From Pelomonas sp. Root405 (GTDB lineage: Bacteria; Pseudomonadota; Gammaproteobacteria; Burkholderiales; Burkholderiaceae_C): DNA of 64,000 nt. The DNA is taken from positions 1 through 64,000 of the forward strand of contig NZ_LMDU01000014.1 of the NCBI RefSeq assembly GCF_001425165.1, read 5' to 3'. Under the pieces are notes generated by a model. That model was not told the origin of the DNA. It saw nothing but the letters and a program-made list of their open reading frames with translations, and did not search any database. A program made the position numbers and the translations under genes. Positions 53,440 to 62,241 of this stretch are shown one piece after another (positions within the stretch are counted from its first letter, which is position 1; each line of letters begins with the position of its first letter).

Positions 53440-54372
53440 TCAGCCCGCCCGCACTGTTACCTGAGCCAGCAGGCCCTCGATCAGCTCGATGCCCGGCGGG
53501 CTGGCGCCTGCGCCCAGGCAGGCCGCGGCCCCGCCGGCCACTGCAAAGCGCAGGTGCTCCGCCGGCGGCAGGTTGGCGCGTTGGCTCAGCGAGTACAGCA
53601 GCGAAGCGATGCTGGCGTCGCCCGCGCCGACCGTGTCTACCACCTCGACCGGCGGCACCCGGGCCTGCCAGCTGGCCGTGCCGACATGCAGCGACGCGCC
53701 GGCCGCGCCACGGGTGTAGAGGTAGGTGGCCGCCGGGTTGAGAGCGCGCAGCTTGTCGAAGGCCGCGGCGATGTCGTCGGTGCGGAACAGGCCTTGCAGG
53801 TCTTCGTCGGACACCTTCACCACATCGGCCAGCGCTGTCATGCGCTTCAGCGTGGCGTCGTAGGCCTCGTCCATCAGCGCGCGGTAGTTGGGGTCGTAGC
53901 TGATGCGCACACCCGCCCGCTTGAGGTCCTCGGCCAGCTCGAGCAGCTTGTTGCTGAGTGGCTGTCGCGCCAGGCTGATGCCGCCGAAATGAACCCAGCC
54001 CGCCTGCGCCATCCAGCCCGCAGGCAGCAGCGCAGCGTCGAAGTGCAAGTCGGCGCTGTCGTCACCGACGAAGAAGTATTGCGGCGGCCGGGTCTCGTGC
54101 ACGATGGCCAGCAGCGGCGAGCGCTTGACGCGCTGCAGGAAGCGCAGGTCCAGGCCGGCCTCGCCGCTAGCGCGCCAAAGCGCATCACCGAACACGTCCT
54201 GGCTGATGGCGCCGGCAAAGGCGCTTGGCAGGCCCAACCTCGCCATCACGCGGGCGACGTTCCAGGTCGAGCCGCCGACCAGCGCCTGCCAGCGCTGGTG
54301 CTGCGGGTCCTGCACGATGAGATCGGTCAGCGCCTCGCCGGCCGCAACGAAGACGGGGAATTCAGCGCTCAT
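53440..54372 (-). CDS. PfkB family carbohydrate kinase (fructokinase-like)
   Basis: This is a 310-aa ribokinase-fold sugar kinase. It has the N-terminal GEALTDLIV and VGGSTWNVARVMARLG substrate region, and the C-terminal ATP/anion-hole signature DTVGAGDA with catalytic Asp252. The sequence is closest to fructokinases. It is the last gene of a minus-strand operon after an AGE-family epimerase (3-bp gap) and an acetyl-esterase. A plausible role is phosphorylating fructose made by the epimerase from mannose. The substrate is inferred from context. Confidence 0.88.
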   Translation of the reverse strand: MSAEFPVFVAAGEALTDLIVQDPQHQRWQALVGGSTWNVARVMARLGLPSAFAGAISQDVFGDALWRASGEAGLDLRFLQRVKRSPLLAIVHETRPPQYFFVGDDSADLHFDAALLPAGWMAQAGWVHFGGISLARQPLSNKLLELAEDLKRAGVRISYDPNYRALMDEAYDATLKRMTALADVVKVSDEDLQGLFRTDDIAAAFDKLRALNPAATYLYTRGAAGASLHVGTASWQARVPPVEVVDTVGAGDASIASLLYSLSQRANLPPAEHLRFAVAGGAAACLGAGASPPGIELIEGLLAQVTVRAG

Positions 54373-54375
54373 CGT

Positions 54376-55602
54376 TCAGGCCTTCAGCACGTTGAGCACC
54401 TCGTAGCAGGCGCCCATGGTGTGGTAATCGGTCTTGCCGGCGGGGCTCTTCTCGTCGGTCAGCTTGGCGTTCGACGGGCTGAGGATGCGGTACCACGCGC
54501 CGTGCTGGTGGTCGACAAAGTGCTCCCAGCTGTAGGCCCAGATGCGGTCGTACCAGTCCCAGTAGCGTGGCTCGCCGGTGCGCTCGGCCAGCAGCGCAGC
54601 AGCGGCCAGGCTTTCGGCCTGGACCCAGAAGTACTTGTCGGCGTCGCAGATGGCAAAGCCGTCGCTCTCGGGGCCGAAGCCGTAGCAGATGCCGCCATGC
54701 GCGTGGTCCCAGGCCTTGTCCAGCGCGACGTCGAAAAAGCGCTGGGCGAGCGGCGCCAGCCAGTCGGCAGGGCCGGCGAGTTGGTCCGCGTGCCGCTCCA
54801 GGATCAGCAGCAGCTTGGCCCATTCCGTCAGGTGGCCGGGCTGGTAGCCCCAGGGTCGGAAGATGTTGGTCTTGTCGTCGCGGTTGTAGTCGGGGTCGAC
54901 CGACCAGTCCTGGCGGTAGTGCTCCCACACCAGCCCGCCGTAGAGACCCGCCTGGCGCTGCGTGATGTGGCGGGCCAGGGTTTCGGCGCGCAGCAGATAG
55001 TCGCGCTCGCCGCTGGCCTCGAAGGCGGCGATCAGCGCCTCGCAGGCATGCATGTTGGCGTTCTGCCCGCGGTAGGGCTCCAGCACTGACCAGTCCTCGC
55101 TCGCCTCGTCGGCATACAGGCCGTGGGCCGGCTGCCAGAAGCGCTGCTCCATCAGGTCGAAGGTCTCGCGCAGGTAGCCGCGCGCTTCCGTCACGCCGGC
55201 CTGCAGCGCATGCGCATTGGCCAGCAGCACGAAGGCCAGGCCGTAGCAGTGGTTGGTGCCGTCCTGCACGGTCTTCTCGCCGTTGCGCCAGTCGAGCTGC
55301 CAGGCGTAGCCGCCGGTGGCGGGGTTGCGGTGCACGTCGCGGATGAAGGCCAGGCCATGGCGCACGCGCGCCAGGTCGTCGGCGTGGCCGAACTGGCGCC
55401 AAGCCATCGCATGGTTGAAGACGAAGCGTGTGCTGCTGACGAGGTGGCGCGTTTGGCGGTCGAAGACGCTGCCGTCGTCCTTGTAGAAGTGGAAGAAGCC
55501 GCCGCTGTCGTCCACCGAGCGTGGCGCGTAGAAGGCCAGTGTGTGCTGGATGTGGGCCAGCAGCGTGGCGCGCTGGCGGAAGTCGGGCAGGGGCTGGGTC
55601 AT
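54376..55602 (-). CDS. AGE family epimerase/isomerase (mannose isomerase or cellobiose 2-epimerase-like)
   Basis: This is a 408-aa (alpha/alpha)6-barrel enzyme of the N-acylglucosamine 2-epimerase superfamily. Active-site-type residues occur in GGFFHFYKDDGSVFD, SSTRFVFNHAMAW, DGTNHCYGLAFVLLA, NANMHACEALIAAF, and WVQAESLAAAALL. It could interconvert free mannose and fructose or epimerise a disaccharide. The frame is open far upstream (to 57153) through the esterase gene, but ATG 55602 (MTQPLPDF) begins the conserved domain. Three bp separate it from the kinase gene and 11 bp from the esterase gene. Confidence 0.88.
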   Translation of the reverse strand: MTQPLPDFRQRATLLAHIQHTLAFYAPRSVDDSGGFFHFYKDDGSVFDRQTRHLVSSTRFVFNHAMAWRQFGHADDLARVRHGLAFIRDVHRNPATGGYAWQLDWRNGEKTVQDGTNHCYGLAFVLLANAHALQAGVTEARGYLRETFDLMEQRFWQPAHGLYADEASEDWSVLEPYRGQNANMHACEALIAAFEASGERDYLLRAETLARHITQRQAGLYGGLVWEHYRQDWSVDPDYNRDDKTNIFRPWGYQPGHLTEWAKLLLILERHADQLAGPADWLAPLAQRFFDVALDKAWDHAHGGICYGFGPESDGFAICDADKYFWVQAESLAAAALLAERTGEPRYWDWYDRIWAYSWEHFVDHQHGAWYRILSPSNAKLTDEKSPAGKTDYHTMGACYEVLNVLKA

Positions 55603-55613
55603 GTGGCTTGGGG

Positions 55614-56999
55614 TCAAGGCTTGTTGCCGGCTTGTTGAAGTATCCAGTCGGTGCGCAAGCGGTTCTGTTCGGGCGAGCTGCTGTGGGCCATGTCCGGCGC
55701 GATGACCAGGCGCTTGGGCGCCGTGATCGCGTTGTAGGCCGCGTGCAGTGAGGTCGGCGGCGTCACCATGTCGTTGTAGCCCCAGCTGTAGTGGCCCGGC
55801 ACCTTGACGCGGCGCGCGAAGTTGACGCTGTCGTAGTAGCGGGTCGTGGCCAGCTTGGGCTCGACGGGCTGGTCGCTGAGCTGGCCACTGGGCGAGGTGC
55901 GGAACAGCGCGGGCCAGCCGCCGGTGCTGTCCTGCAGATAGCCCGACACGTCGCTGTAGGCCGGGAAGTCGGCCGCCACCGCGGTGACACGCGGGTTCAG
56001 CGCCGTCACCACCAGCGACAGCTGCCCGCCCTGGCTGCCGCCAGCGACGACCAGCGTCTTGCCGTCCCACCGCGGGTGGCCGGCCAGCACGTCGCTGGCG
56101 CGCAGGGCGCCGAGGTAGACGCGGCGGTAGTAGTAGCTGTTGCGGTCGTCGAGCTGGTTGCGCGGGTACTCGGCTAGCGCCCCGCGGGCGAGTTGTTCGT
56201 AGACCTCCGGCGCCAGGTTCACCGGGATGCCGTGGATGCCCACCTGCAGCGTGATGAAGCCCTTCTCGGCCATGGCGATGTTGCCGCGGTAGGGCCGCAC
56301 GCCGGCGCCGGGCAGGTTGAGCAGCGCCGGGAACTTGCCCTGCGCACGCGGCACCGCCAGCACGCCGTGGAAGCGGCTCGGGCCGGCCCAGTTGCCGACG
56401 TTCTGGAAGCTCAGGTAGAAGGCCTCGACCTTGTCGTTGGACAGCTCCGGCGCGGCAACGGTCTGCACGTCTGGCGGTACTTTCGCCAGCGCCTCCTGCT
56501 GCCGCCGCCAGAAGTCGTCGAAATCGGCCGGGTCGGCCTGCGTGGCCTGGATGCGCTCGGGCGCGAAACCGGCGGTGGCGACGGCAGCCAGCGTTTTGCC
56601 TGCCACTTTGGCGGTGACCAGGCAGCGGATGAAGCCTGGCGCGCTTTGCGCAGGAACCGTCAGCGTCAGGCCCTCGGCTGGCACGAGCGCATCGACCTCG
56701 GCGCCCTCGCGCATGTCGGGGCCGAGCCGGTAGCGGATGGGCACGCCGCCGGCCGGGTAGGGCTTGACATTCAACGTGATGCGAAAGCTCGCGCTCGCGC
56801 CCAGTGCATAGGTCCAGTCGGCACGGTCCGGCCGTACCGACAGTGCGCCGTCCGCCGACGTGGCCGAAGCCAATGGCGGCAGCAGGATCGATGCGGGCGC
56901 CGCGGCGGCGGGGGAGGGCTGGGCAGCGAGGGCGGCGTGGCCAAGCGCCAGCGCCAGCAAGCTCAGGCGGGCCACTTTGATCAAGGGTTGGCGAGTCAT
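55614..56999 (-). CDS. Secreted acetyl-esterase (cephalosporin-C deacetylase/acetyl xylan esterase family)
   Basis: This is a 461-aa alpha/beta-hydrolase with the signal peptide MTRQPLIKVARLSLLALALGHAALA. It has an N-terminal beta-rich segment, then the CE7-type esterase domain: FDDFWRRQQEALAKVP, the nucleophile elbow GGSQGG with Ser322, and the His-bearing IAPDMAHSSSPEQ near the end. It should deacetylate plant oligosaccharides in the periplasm. It is the first gene of an operon with the epimerase and sugar kinase, which suggests use of acetylated mannan or similar material. ATG 56999 starts the signal peptide. Confidence 0.87.
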   Translation of the reverse strand: MTRQPLIKVARLSLLALALGHAALAAQPSPAAAAPASILLPPLASATSADGALSVRPDRADWTYALGASASFRITLNVKPYPAGGVPIRYRLGPDMREGAEVDALVPAEGLTLTVPAQSAPGFIRCLVTAKVAGKTLAAVATAGFAPERIQATQADPADFDDFWRRQQEALAKVPPDVQTVAAPELSNDKVEAFYLSFQNVGNWAGPSRFHGVLAVPRAQGKFPALLNLPGAGVRPYRGNIAMAEKGFITLQVGIHGIPVNLAPEVYEQLARGALAEYPRNQLDDRNSYYYRRVYLGALRASDVLAGHPRWDGKTLVVAGGSQGGQLSLVVTALNPRVTAVAADFPAYSDVSGYLQDSTGGWPALFRTSPSGQLSDQPVEPKLATTRYYDSVNFARRVKVPGHYSWGYNDMVTPPTSLHAAYNAITAPKRLVIAPDMAHSSSPEQNRLRTDWILQQAGNKP

Positions 57000-57143
57000 G
57001 GGGGTGGGGAAGCGCAAGGCGACAGTTTCCGCGCAACTTCGGCGTGCCAGCGGCCGGCCAGGCCCTGCAAGTCTGCAACTGCCGCCTCGCCAACCGCGTT
57101 GGCGCGCGGTCATCTGCCGCGGGTTCAAGGCCTGCTTGGCCGC

Positions 57144-57187
57144 TAAATGACAATAAATCTCATGCGCAAATGAGAATCATGCGCAAT
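57144..57187 (+). promoter_or_regulatory. Fur-box-like region upstream of the iron-uptake operon
   Basis: This AT-rich island in GC-rich surroundings contains AATGACAATAAATCTCAT and AAATGAGAATCATGCGCAAT, both resembling the Fur consensus built from (A/T)AT(A/G)AT hexamers. It lies 36 bp before the DUF3649 gene, consistent with iron repression. Confidence 0.5.
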
Positions 57188-57222
57188 AACGTCTAAACTG
57201 GGCGTCACTCGGACCCGCGCCC

Positions 57223-57525
57223 ATGGACTCTCTCTCCCACCCCTTGCGCCCACTGCCGCTGATCTCGCGGATCGCTGCTGCCGTCCTCGGCGGCTACGCG
57301 TTCTGCTGGGGCTTCGTCGCCTTGGGCCTGAGCGGCCTCTATGCCGCCGGCATGGCTTTCCACGACGCCGAACACCTCAGCAGCATCCTTGGCGTGCTTC
57401 TCTTCCTGGTGGTGTTCTGTTGGGCCTTCAGCGTGCGGCGCGTCGGCCGCGTCTGGCTTTTGCTGCTGGGCGGTGGGGCCCTCATGGCCGGCCTGGCCAC
57501 GCTGACGCAGCGCGCGCTGGTCTGA
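57223..57525 (+). CDS. DUF3649 family small membrane protein of an iron-uptake operon
   Basis: This 100-aa protein has three hydrophobic helices (about 15-38, 48-67 and 73-92). The sequence LISRIAAAVLGGYAFCWGFVAL and the His-Asp-Ala-Glu-His motif at residues 47-51 are typical of DUF3649 proteins. They are found with PepSY proteins and TonB-dependent siderophore receptors. The role, perhaps assisting ferric-siderophore reduction, is not established. It lies directly downstream of a Fur-like site and 17 bp before the PepSY gene. Confidence 0.8.
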   Translation: MDSLSHPLRPLPLISRIAAAVLGGYAFCWGFVALGLSGLYAAGMAFHDAEHLSSILGVLLFLVVFCWAFSVRRVGRVWLLLLGGGALMAGLATLTQRALV

Positions 57526-57542
57526 ACTGAAAGGCGCGCGAC

Positions 57543-59210
57543 ATGTTCCAGACTTTTCGCCTCTCCATGGCGTGGCTGCACACCTGGTTCGGCCTGGTGC
57601 TCGGCTTCGTGCTGATGGTGGTGTTCTTCTTCGGCGCGCTGTCGGTGTTCGACCGTGAGATCGATCGCTGGGCGGTGCCCGAGTCGCGCTTCCAGCCGCA
57701 GCCGATGCCGTCCTTTGACGCCATCCTGAAGCCGGCCTTCGAGCGCATGCAGCCGGCCAAGGAGAGCGTGGCCCTGCTGGAAGGCAAGGTCGACGGCGCC
57801 ATCCCCGAGCGCTTCGACACCGTCCGTCGCTGGGGCGCCTACACCACCCACCGCGACCCGGTCGTCGCCGTCTTCGCCGGCTACAGCGTGCCCAACGCCA
57901 AGGATCCGGAGGAGACCGTCTGGGCCATCCATGCGCTGGACCCGCGCGATGGCAAGGTGCTGCCCGATGGCCAGCTGCGCATCGGCAGCCAGTTCTTCTA
58001 CCCGCTGCACTACAGCCTCAACCTGAACTGGAAGAACCTGGGCACCTGGATCGTCGGTTTTGCGGCGCTGATGATGCTGGCGGCGCTGGTCAGCGGCGTT
58101 GTCATGCACCGCAAGGTCTTCCGCGAGTTCTTCACCTTCCGGCGCGACAAGAGCGTGCAGCGCAGCGCGCTCGACCTGCACAACCTGACCGGCGTCGTCG
58201 CGCTGCCTTTCCACTTCTTCTTCGCGTTCACGGGCCTGGTCATCTTCGCGGGCATCTACTTCCCGGTGGCGCACACGCAGCTGCATGACCTGCACGAGCT
58301 CAGCGAGAAGATCGAGGCGCGCGAGACCGGCCTGCCGCATGACCGCGCCGGTGTCGCCGCGCCGATGGCCTCGGTCGACGCGATGGTGGCCGAGGCGCGG
58401 CGGCGCTGGGCGGCCAAGGGCATGGCCGGCGACGTGGGCTACCTCGGCATCGAGCATGTCGGCGATGCCAACGCCTACGTCAGCGTCTACCGGGCCGGCA
58501 CCGACCGCGTGGCGCTCACGGGCGAGGGCATTCATTTCAAGGCCAGCAGCGGCGAGCTGCTGCGCGAGGACCCGCCGCGCACGGCGGTCGACAGCGTCAA
58601 CGAATTCCTGACCGGCCTGCACCTGCAGCATTTCAGGCACTGGCTGCTGCGCTGGCTGTATGTGCTGGGCGGGCTGCTGGGCTGCGTGTGCATCGCCACC
58701 GGCTTCATCTTCTTCGTCGAGAAGCGCAAGAAGCAGCATGCCAAGTCAGGCGGGCAGGGCAGCCGCATCGTCGACGCGCTGGCCGTGACCACCGTGACCG
58801 GCATGCTGATCGCGACGACCGCCATGCTGGTGGCCAATCGCCTGCTGCCCGAGGCCCTGGCCGACAAGGGCGAATGGGAGAAGGCCGTGTTCTGGAGCGC
58901 CTGGGGCCTGGCGCTGCTGCACGCCTTCGTGCGCAATGCAGCGGTCGCTCAAGGGCGGCTCAGCCCGGCCTGGCGCGAGCAGTGCGTGCTGGCCGCCATG
59001 GGCGCCGTGGCGGCGGTGGTCGCCAATGCGCTGACCACCGGCGACCACCTTTTGCGCACCCTGTCCATCGGCTATTGGCCGGTGGCCGGCGTCGACCTCA
59101 GCCTGCTCGCGCTGGCCGCCATCACGCTGCACGCTGCCCGGCGTCTGGGCCAGCGCATGCCCAGCGCGGCCCCCACCGCTTTGAACGGCACGCAGGCCAG
59201 CCATGGCTGA
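57543..59210 (+). CDS. PepSY-associated membrane protein (siderophore-iron reductase-like)
   Basis: This 555-aa inner-membrane protein carries PepSY-TM helices: MFQTFRLSMAWLHTWFGLVLGFVLMV at the start, HNLTGVVALPFHFFFAFTGL around residue 215, and HFRHWLLRWLYVLGGLLG near residue 365, followed by several more helices. The histidines in these helices are those expected to ligate haem in the ferric-reductase-like PepSY group. It probably reduces iron released from siderophores in the periplasm. It overlaps the DUF3325 gene by 8 bp and sits upstream of the receptor. Confidence 0.87.
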   Translation: MFQTFRLSMAWLHTWFGLVLGFVLMVVFFFGALSVFDREIDRWAVPESRFQPQPMPSFDAILKPAFERMQPAKESVALLEGKVDGAIPERFDTVRRWGAYTTHRDPVVAVFAGYSVPNAKDPEETVWAIHALDPRDGKVLPDGQLRIGSQFFYPLHYSLNLNWKNLGTWIVGFAALMMLAALVSGVVMHRKVFREFFTFRRDKSVQRSALDLHNLTGVVALPFHFFFAFTGLVIFAGIYFPVAHTQLHDLHELSEKIEARETGLPHDRAGVAAPMASVDAMVAEARRRWAAKGMAGDVGYLGIEHVGDANAYVSVYRAGTDRVALTGEGIHFKASSGELLREDPPRTAVDSVNEFLTGLHLQHFRHWLLRWLYVLGGLLGCVCIATGFIFFVEKRKKQHAKSGGQGSRIVDALAVTTVTGMLIATTAMLVANRLLPEALADKGEWEKAVFWSAWGLALLHAFVRNAAVAQGRLSPAWREQCVLAAMGAVAAVVANALTTGDHLLRTLSIGYWPVAGVDLSLLALAAITLHAARRLGQRMPSAAPTALNGTQASHG

Positions 59211-59523
59211 GGCCCTGCTGCTGACCGCCGCAGCGGCGGCCGCGCTCGCCGGCCTGGGCTGGCTGGCCCTGGCCATGCAGGTGCATTGGGCGCAGGTCCA
59301 ACAGGCCGCGCCCCAAACGCCGGCCACCGCGCGCGCCTTGCGCATCGGCGGCAGCGCGGCGCTGGCCGTGTCCCTGGCGCTCTGCCTGGCTGCTGACCAC
59401 CCGTCGATGGCCGTGCTGGTCTGGCTGATGCTGATCGCCGCTGCGGCGGTGGCCATCGCCATGACCTTGTCGACGCGGCCGGCCTGGCTGCGCCCGCTGT
59501 GGCCTGCGCTCCGCAAGGCCTGA
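59203..59523 (+). CDS. DUF3325 family membrane protein
   Basis: This 106-aa protein has three hydrophobic segments: AEALLLTAAAAAALAGLGWL, SAALAVSLALCLAADHPS and VLVWLMLIAAAAVAIAM. DUF3325 proteins accompany PepSY proteins and TonB-dependent receptors in iron-uptake operons; the function is unknown. It overlaps the PepSY gene by 8 bp, and the receptor starts 29 bp downstream. Confidence 0.8.
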   Translation: MAEALLLTAAAAAALAGLGWLALAMQVHWAQVQQAAPQTPATARALRIGGSAALAVSLALCLAADHPSMAVLVWLMLIAAAAVAIAMTLSTRPAWLRPLWPALRKA

Positions 59524-59552
59524 CCCCGACTCTCTTCACTTACCGCGTTTCC

Positions 59553-61667
59553 ATGCAATCGAAATTCATGACGAGCGCTTGCGCTCTGGCCGCCGCTGCC
59601 CTTTTCGCTGACGCCGATGCACAGGCCCAGGCGCCGACGCAGCAGATCGAGTCCGTCGTCGTGACGGGCAAGCGCGCCAACCGCATCTCCAAGGGCGCAA
59701 CCGGCCTGCCGATGGCACTGAAGGACACGCCCCAGACCATCAGCACCCTCGACAAGGAAGACATGGCCGACTTCGGCCTCACCGGCAGCAACGAAGCGCT
59801 GCAACTGGCCACCGGCATCAACGTCGAGCAGTACGAGACCAACCGCGCCACCTTCAACTCGCGTGGCTTCGAGATCCAGCTGACCCAGGTCGACGGCGTC
59901 GGCATGAGCAACGACTGGGGCACGGTGGTGGGCCGCCAGGACACCTACCTGTTCGAGCGCATCGAGCTCATCCGCGGCGCCAACGGCTTGCTGACCGGCG
60001 TCGGCAACGCTTCGGGCACCATCAATTACGTGCGCAAGCGCCCCACCAACACGGACGGTGGCCAGGTCGGCTTCTCGGCCGGTTCCTACGGGCTCAAGCG
60101 CGCCGAACTGGACTACAACAAGGTCTTCAGCAGCGACGGCGCCTGGGCCGGCCGCGTGGTCGTCGCGCACGAGGACAAGGATTCCTACCTGCGCGCGCTG
60201 CACGACAAGCGCACGACGCTGTATGGCGTCGTCGACGGCCAGATCGGCAGCAACGGCGTGTTGACGCTGGGCATCACCCATCAGGACGCCAAGCAGCGCT
60301 CGCCCATGTGGGGTTCGCTGACGCTGGTTTACGCCGACGGCCGCCAGGCCGACTTCCCTGCCTCGTCCTCCACCTCGCAGGACTGGACCTATTGGAACGT
60401 CGAATCCAGCAACGCCTTCGTCGAGTACACGCATGCCTTGACCCCCGATTGGGAAGCGAGGCTGACCTACAACCTGCGGCGTGCCAAGGAAGACGTGCGC
60501 CTGCTCTACGCCTTCCCCTTCACCGCCGGCCTCAACAATGACAACACCGGCTTGTTCGGCTGGCCCTACAGCGCCCGGACGAGCACCGACAACCGCCTGT
60601 TTGACGCCAGCGTCAACGGCCGCTTCGATGCCTTCGGCCGCTCGCACACGCTGATTGCCGGCATCAGCCGTTCGCACCAGGAGAGCGCCACCGACACGCT
60701 TGACTACGACACGACGAAGTATCAGTACCAGGCGCTGCCGGCCTTCCCCTATCCCGGCAATGCCTACACGGAGCCGGTCTGGGGCGCGTCGTCGCCTGCC
60801 TCCGGTGGCGAGCAGACCTTGACGCGCTTCTATGCCGCCACGCGGCTGGCGCTGACCGACCAGCTCAAGGCCATCGTCGGCGTCAACGCGATCAAGCTCG
60901 AACGCGCTGGCAGCTCGCGCTACGGCAGCGTCTCGCCCAACGACCCTGTCTACCCCGCCACCAAGGAAACCAGCCCCTACGTCGGCCTGACCTACGACAT
61001 CACGCCGGACATGCTGGCCTATGTGTCGCACTCCGACATCTTCCAGAACCAGGACCAGAAGGGCGCCGACCTCAAGACCTACCTGGCGCCGATGAAGGGC
61101 GTCAACCAGGAGCTGGGCGTCAAGGCCGAGTGGCTGGACAAACAGCTGCTGACCACGCTGGCCGTCTTCCGCGCCGAGCAGCACGGCCTGGCCTTCAGGG
61201 TCGGCACCAAGCAGGACGAGAACAACCAGCCGGTCGACTACTACGAAGGCCGCGACGTGAAGTCCAAGGGCATCGAGGTCGAAGCCACGGGCCGCATTAG
61301 CCAGGACACCCGGCTGACGTTGGGCGCGACGCGCCTGAGCGTCAAGGGCCCGAACGGTGCTGACACCTACGAGTGGATCCCCCGCACGACGGTCAACTTC
61401 CGCGCCGATACGCGGCTGCCCGCGCTGCCGGCCCTCAAGCTCGGCATCGGCGGCCGCTGGCAGTCCGACATCAGCAAGACCGCCGGCGCACGCCAGGACG
61501 CCTACCTGGTCGCCAATGCCTTCGCCGCCTATGACATCAACGACCGCACCACCGTGCGGTTCAACGTCAACAACCTGTTCAACAAGAAGGCAGTCCAGGG
61601 CCTGGCTTATGGCGCCATCTACAACGCGCCGCGCAACTACGCCGTCTCGCTGAACTACCAGCTCTGA
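59553..61667 (+). CDS. TonB-dependent siderophore receptor
   Basis: This is a 704-aa outer-membrane receptor for ferric siderophores. It has a signal peptide (MQSKFMTSACALAAAALFA..AQAQA), then a plug domain beginning VVVTGKRANRISKG. The TIGR01783-type plug landmarks include LKDTPQTISTL, NFNSRGF-like TFNSRGFEIQ, and ERIELIRGANGLLTGVGNASGTINYVRKRPT. A 22-strand barrel ends RNYAVSLNYQL. Start ATG 59553 begins the signal peptide. It is the last gene of the Fur-box operon starting at 57223. The siderophore type cannot be told. Confidence 0.92.
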   Translation: MQSKFMTSACALAAAALFADADAQAQAPTQQIESVVVTGKRANRISKGATGLPMALKDTPQTISTLDKEDMADFGLTGSNEALQLATGINVEQYETNRATFNSRGFEIQLTQVDGVGMSNDWGTVVGRQDTYLFERIELIRGANGLLTGVGNASGTINYVRKRPTNTDGGQVGFSAGSYGLKRAELDYNKVFSSDGAWAGRVVVAHEDKDSYLRALHDKRTTLYGVVDGQIGSNGVLTLGITHQDAKQRSPMWGSLTLVYADGRQADFPASSSTSQDWTYWNVESSNAFVEYTHALTPDWEARLTYNLRRAKEDVRLLYAFPFTAGLNNDNTGLFGWPYSARTSTDNRLFDASVNGRFDAFGRSHTLIAGISRSHQESATDTLDYDTTKYQYQALPAFPYPGNAYTEPVWGASSPASGGEQTLTRFYAATRLALTDQLKAIVGVNAIKLERAGSSRYGSVSPNDPVYPATKETSPYVGLTYDITPDMLAYVSHSDIFQNQDQKGADLKTYLAPMKGVNQELGVKAEWLDKQLLTTLAVFRAEQHGLAFRVGTKQDENNQPVDYYEGRDVKSKGIEVEATGRISQDTRLTLGATRLSVKGPNGADTYEWIPRTTVNFRADTRLPALPALKLGIGGRWQSDISKTAGARQDAYLVANAFAAYDINDRTTVRFNVNNLFNKKAVQGLAYGAIYNAPRNYAVSLNYQL

Positions 61668-61683
61668 CCCCGGGATCGCTGCT

Positions 61684-61699
61684 TGCCCCAACAGGGGCA
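61684..61699 (+). terminator. Weak candidate terminator after the siderophore receptor
   Basis: The stem TGCCCC/GGGGCA with loop AACA lies 17 bp beyond the stop codon, followed by only TT. It may be a pause or attenuator rather than a full terminator. Confidence 0.3.
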
Positions 61700-61723
61700 G
61701 TTCGGTCAGTCGGTGGAGGCCCG

Positions 61724-62116
61724 ATGCGGATCTCGATCTGGAAGCGGTATGGCTTTGGCTGGATCACGGGCGGCCTGTTCGTGTTCACGCTGGCAGGGCA
61801 TTGGCTTTTCGGTTGGTTTGAATACGTCGAGGAACAGCGCGCCCATGGGCAGGCCGTGCAGGCCGGTCAGTTCGCCGTGCAGATGCTGCGCGACACGCTG
61901 GAGAACTGGCAGTCCGAGTTCCTGCAACTGTTGTGGCAGGTCGTCGGCCTGACCTACTTCCTCTACATCGGCTCGCCGCAGTCCAAGGAAGAGGACGACC
62001 GCCTGGAGGAAAAGCTCGATGCCATCCTCAGGAAGGTCGATCCGTCCAACGCCAACCGGCTGATCGATGAACTCAACGCCCGCTATCCCGGCCGCCACGT
62101 GGGCCCGCAGCTTTAG
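61724..62116 (+). CDS. DUF6766 family membrane protein
   Basis: This 130-aa protein begins KRYGFGWITGGLFVFTLAGHWLFGWFEYVEEQ. It continues with the conserved LENWQSEFLQLLWQVVGLTYFLYIGSPQSKEEDDRLEEK stretch in part, marking DUF6766. Two membrane helices (about 10-31 and 65-86) flank a periplasmic loop, and a charged cytoplasmic tail of about 40 residues follows. No function is known. The gene lies between the siderophore receptor and a sensor kinase and need not belong with either. Confidence 0.75.
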   Translation: MRISIWKRYGFGWITGGLFVFTLAGHWLFGWFEYVEEQRAHGQAVQAGQFAVQMLRDTLENWQSEFLQLLWQVVGLTYFLYIGSPQSKEEDDRLEEKLDAILRKVDPSNANRLIDELNARYPGRHVGPQL

Positions 62117-62241
62117 GGTGACGCTGAACGAGCTTCCTCGCGCTGTGTATCCCTGTTTTGGGTGGTTGCGCACGGGGTTCGTCCCACATTGCGCGGCTGG
62201 CGGCGCTCAGGCACGATGCCTCGGCCAACCTGCACAACGTG

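Noticed and set aside
54376-57153. A single 925-codon open frame on the minus strand
   Set aside because: Only the part from 55602 encodes a recognisable protein (AGE epimerase). The upstream part is an Arg/Ala-rich shadow of the esterase gene, which is read in another frame.
58746-61691. A 981-codon minus-strand open frame opposite the PepSY and receptor genes
   Set aside because: It is a Val/Gly/Asp-rich mirror of high-GC coding DNA with no known domain; the plus-strand genes are clear.
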